From the NCBI GenBank assembly GCA_018432645.1, contig JAHDSP010000144.1, positions 1 to 7,713 of the forward strand: a stretch of 7,713 nucleotides of DNA, given 5' to 3'. Numbering within the stretch: the stretch's first letter is position 1; each line of letters begins with the position of its first letter. The stretch comes from Bacteroidales bacterium. GTDB lineage: Bacteria; Bacteroidota; Bacteroidia; Bacteroidales; DTU049. Below the pieces are notes generated by a model. That model was given only the letters and a program-made list of their open reading frames with translations, did not search any database and was not told the origin of the DNA. This document shows, piece after piece, positions 7,573 to 7,713 of this stretch. The translations under genes and the position numbers were made by a program.

Positions 7573-7713
7573 TTATGTTAGCTTTTCCCTATGCTTTAAT
7601 CTCAACCTCATAAATACATACCACGCCTCCCAGTCTGACGCTGCTAAATTCAACATCCTACCTATGTCTTCTATTACTCTATTCAATAAATATTTGTGCT
7701 TCACCACATACCA
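7573..7713 (-). CDS. C-terminal end of an unrecognised protein (5' part outside window)
   Basis: On the minus strand the frame is open from the window edge to TAA at 7575-7573, giving 46 residues that begin WYVVKHKYLLNRVIEDIGRM and end VFMRLRLKHREKLT. The composition looks protein-like: alternating charged and hydrophobic residues suggest helices, with several Trp and Tyr residues and a basic C-terminus. I do not recognise the family. By hand count it has about 38% G+C, richer than the neighbouring intergenic DNA. It lies 84 nt upstream of recQ on the same strand. The opposite strand is also open through this stretch (possible ATG at 7664), so the coding strand is not proven, but that translation is less protein-like. 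Confidence 0.4.
   Translation of the reverse strand, partial: WYVVKHKYLLNRVIEDIGRMLNLAASDWEAWYVFMRLRLKHREKLT

Overview
The window is an AT-rich stretch of ordinary bacterial chromosome, most likely from a member of the Bacteroidota. Four things point there: the rnpA-yidD-S41 peptidase order, genes without clear Shine-Dalgarno sites, a TAnnTTTG-type promoter motif, and a RecQ whose zinc cysteines sit far downstream of the helicase core. The genus cannot be told from the sequence.

Plus strand, 2-3700: a very compact run of four genes. It starts with the 3' part of rnpA (RNase P protein). Next is yidD, a membrane-protein insertion factor that overlaps rnpA by 50 nt. Then comes a C-terminal-processing S41 peptidase overlapping yidD by 14 nt, and finally a polytopic O-antigen ligase/polymerase-like protein that starts within about 22 nt of the peptidase stop. 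Apart from RnpA the products are envelope proteins, so the run looks like one transcript joining a housekeeping RNA-processing gene to membrane and envelope biogenesis.

Centre, 3701-3783: a short convergent gap with two small AT-rich hairpins, possibly a weak bidirectional terminator.

Minus strand, 7713-3784: the last 46 codons of an unrecognised gene (7573-7713), then recQ (5575-7488), then a 534-nt gene-free region, then a class I aspartate aminotransferase (3784-5040). The gene-free region holds a repeat cassette: an imperfect inverted repeat built from about 10-nt CACAAAT units, followed by a second, solo copy of its left arm.

I see no defence system, CRISPR array, transposase, tRNA or clearly new multi-gene system. 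The items most worth a second look are the repeat cassette, the overlapping gene run, the non-canonical RecQ architecture and the unlisted gene fragment at the right edge.
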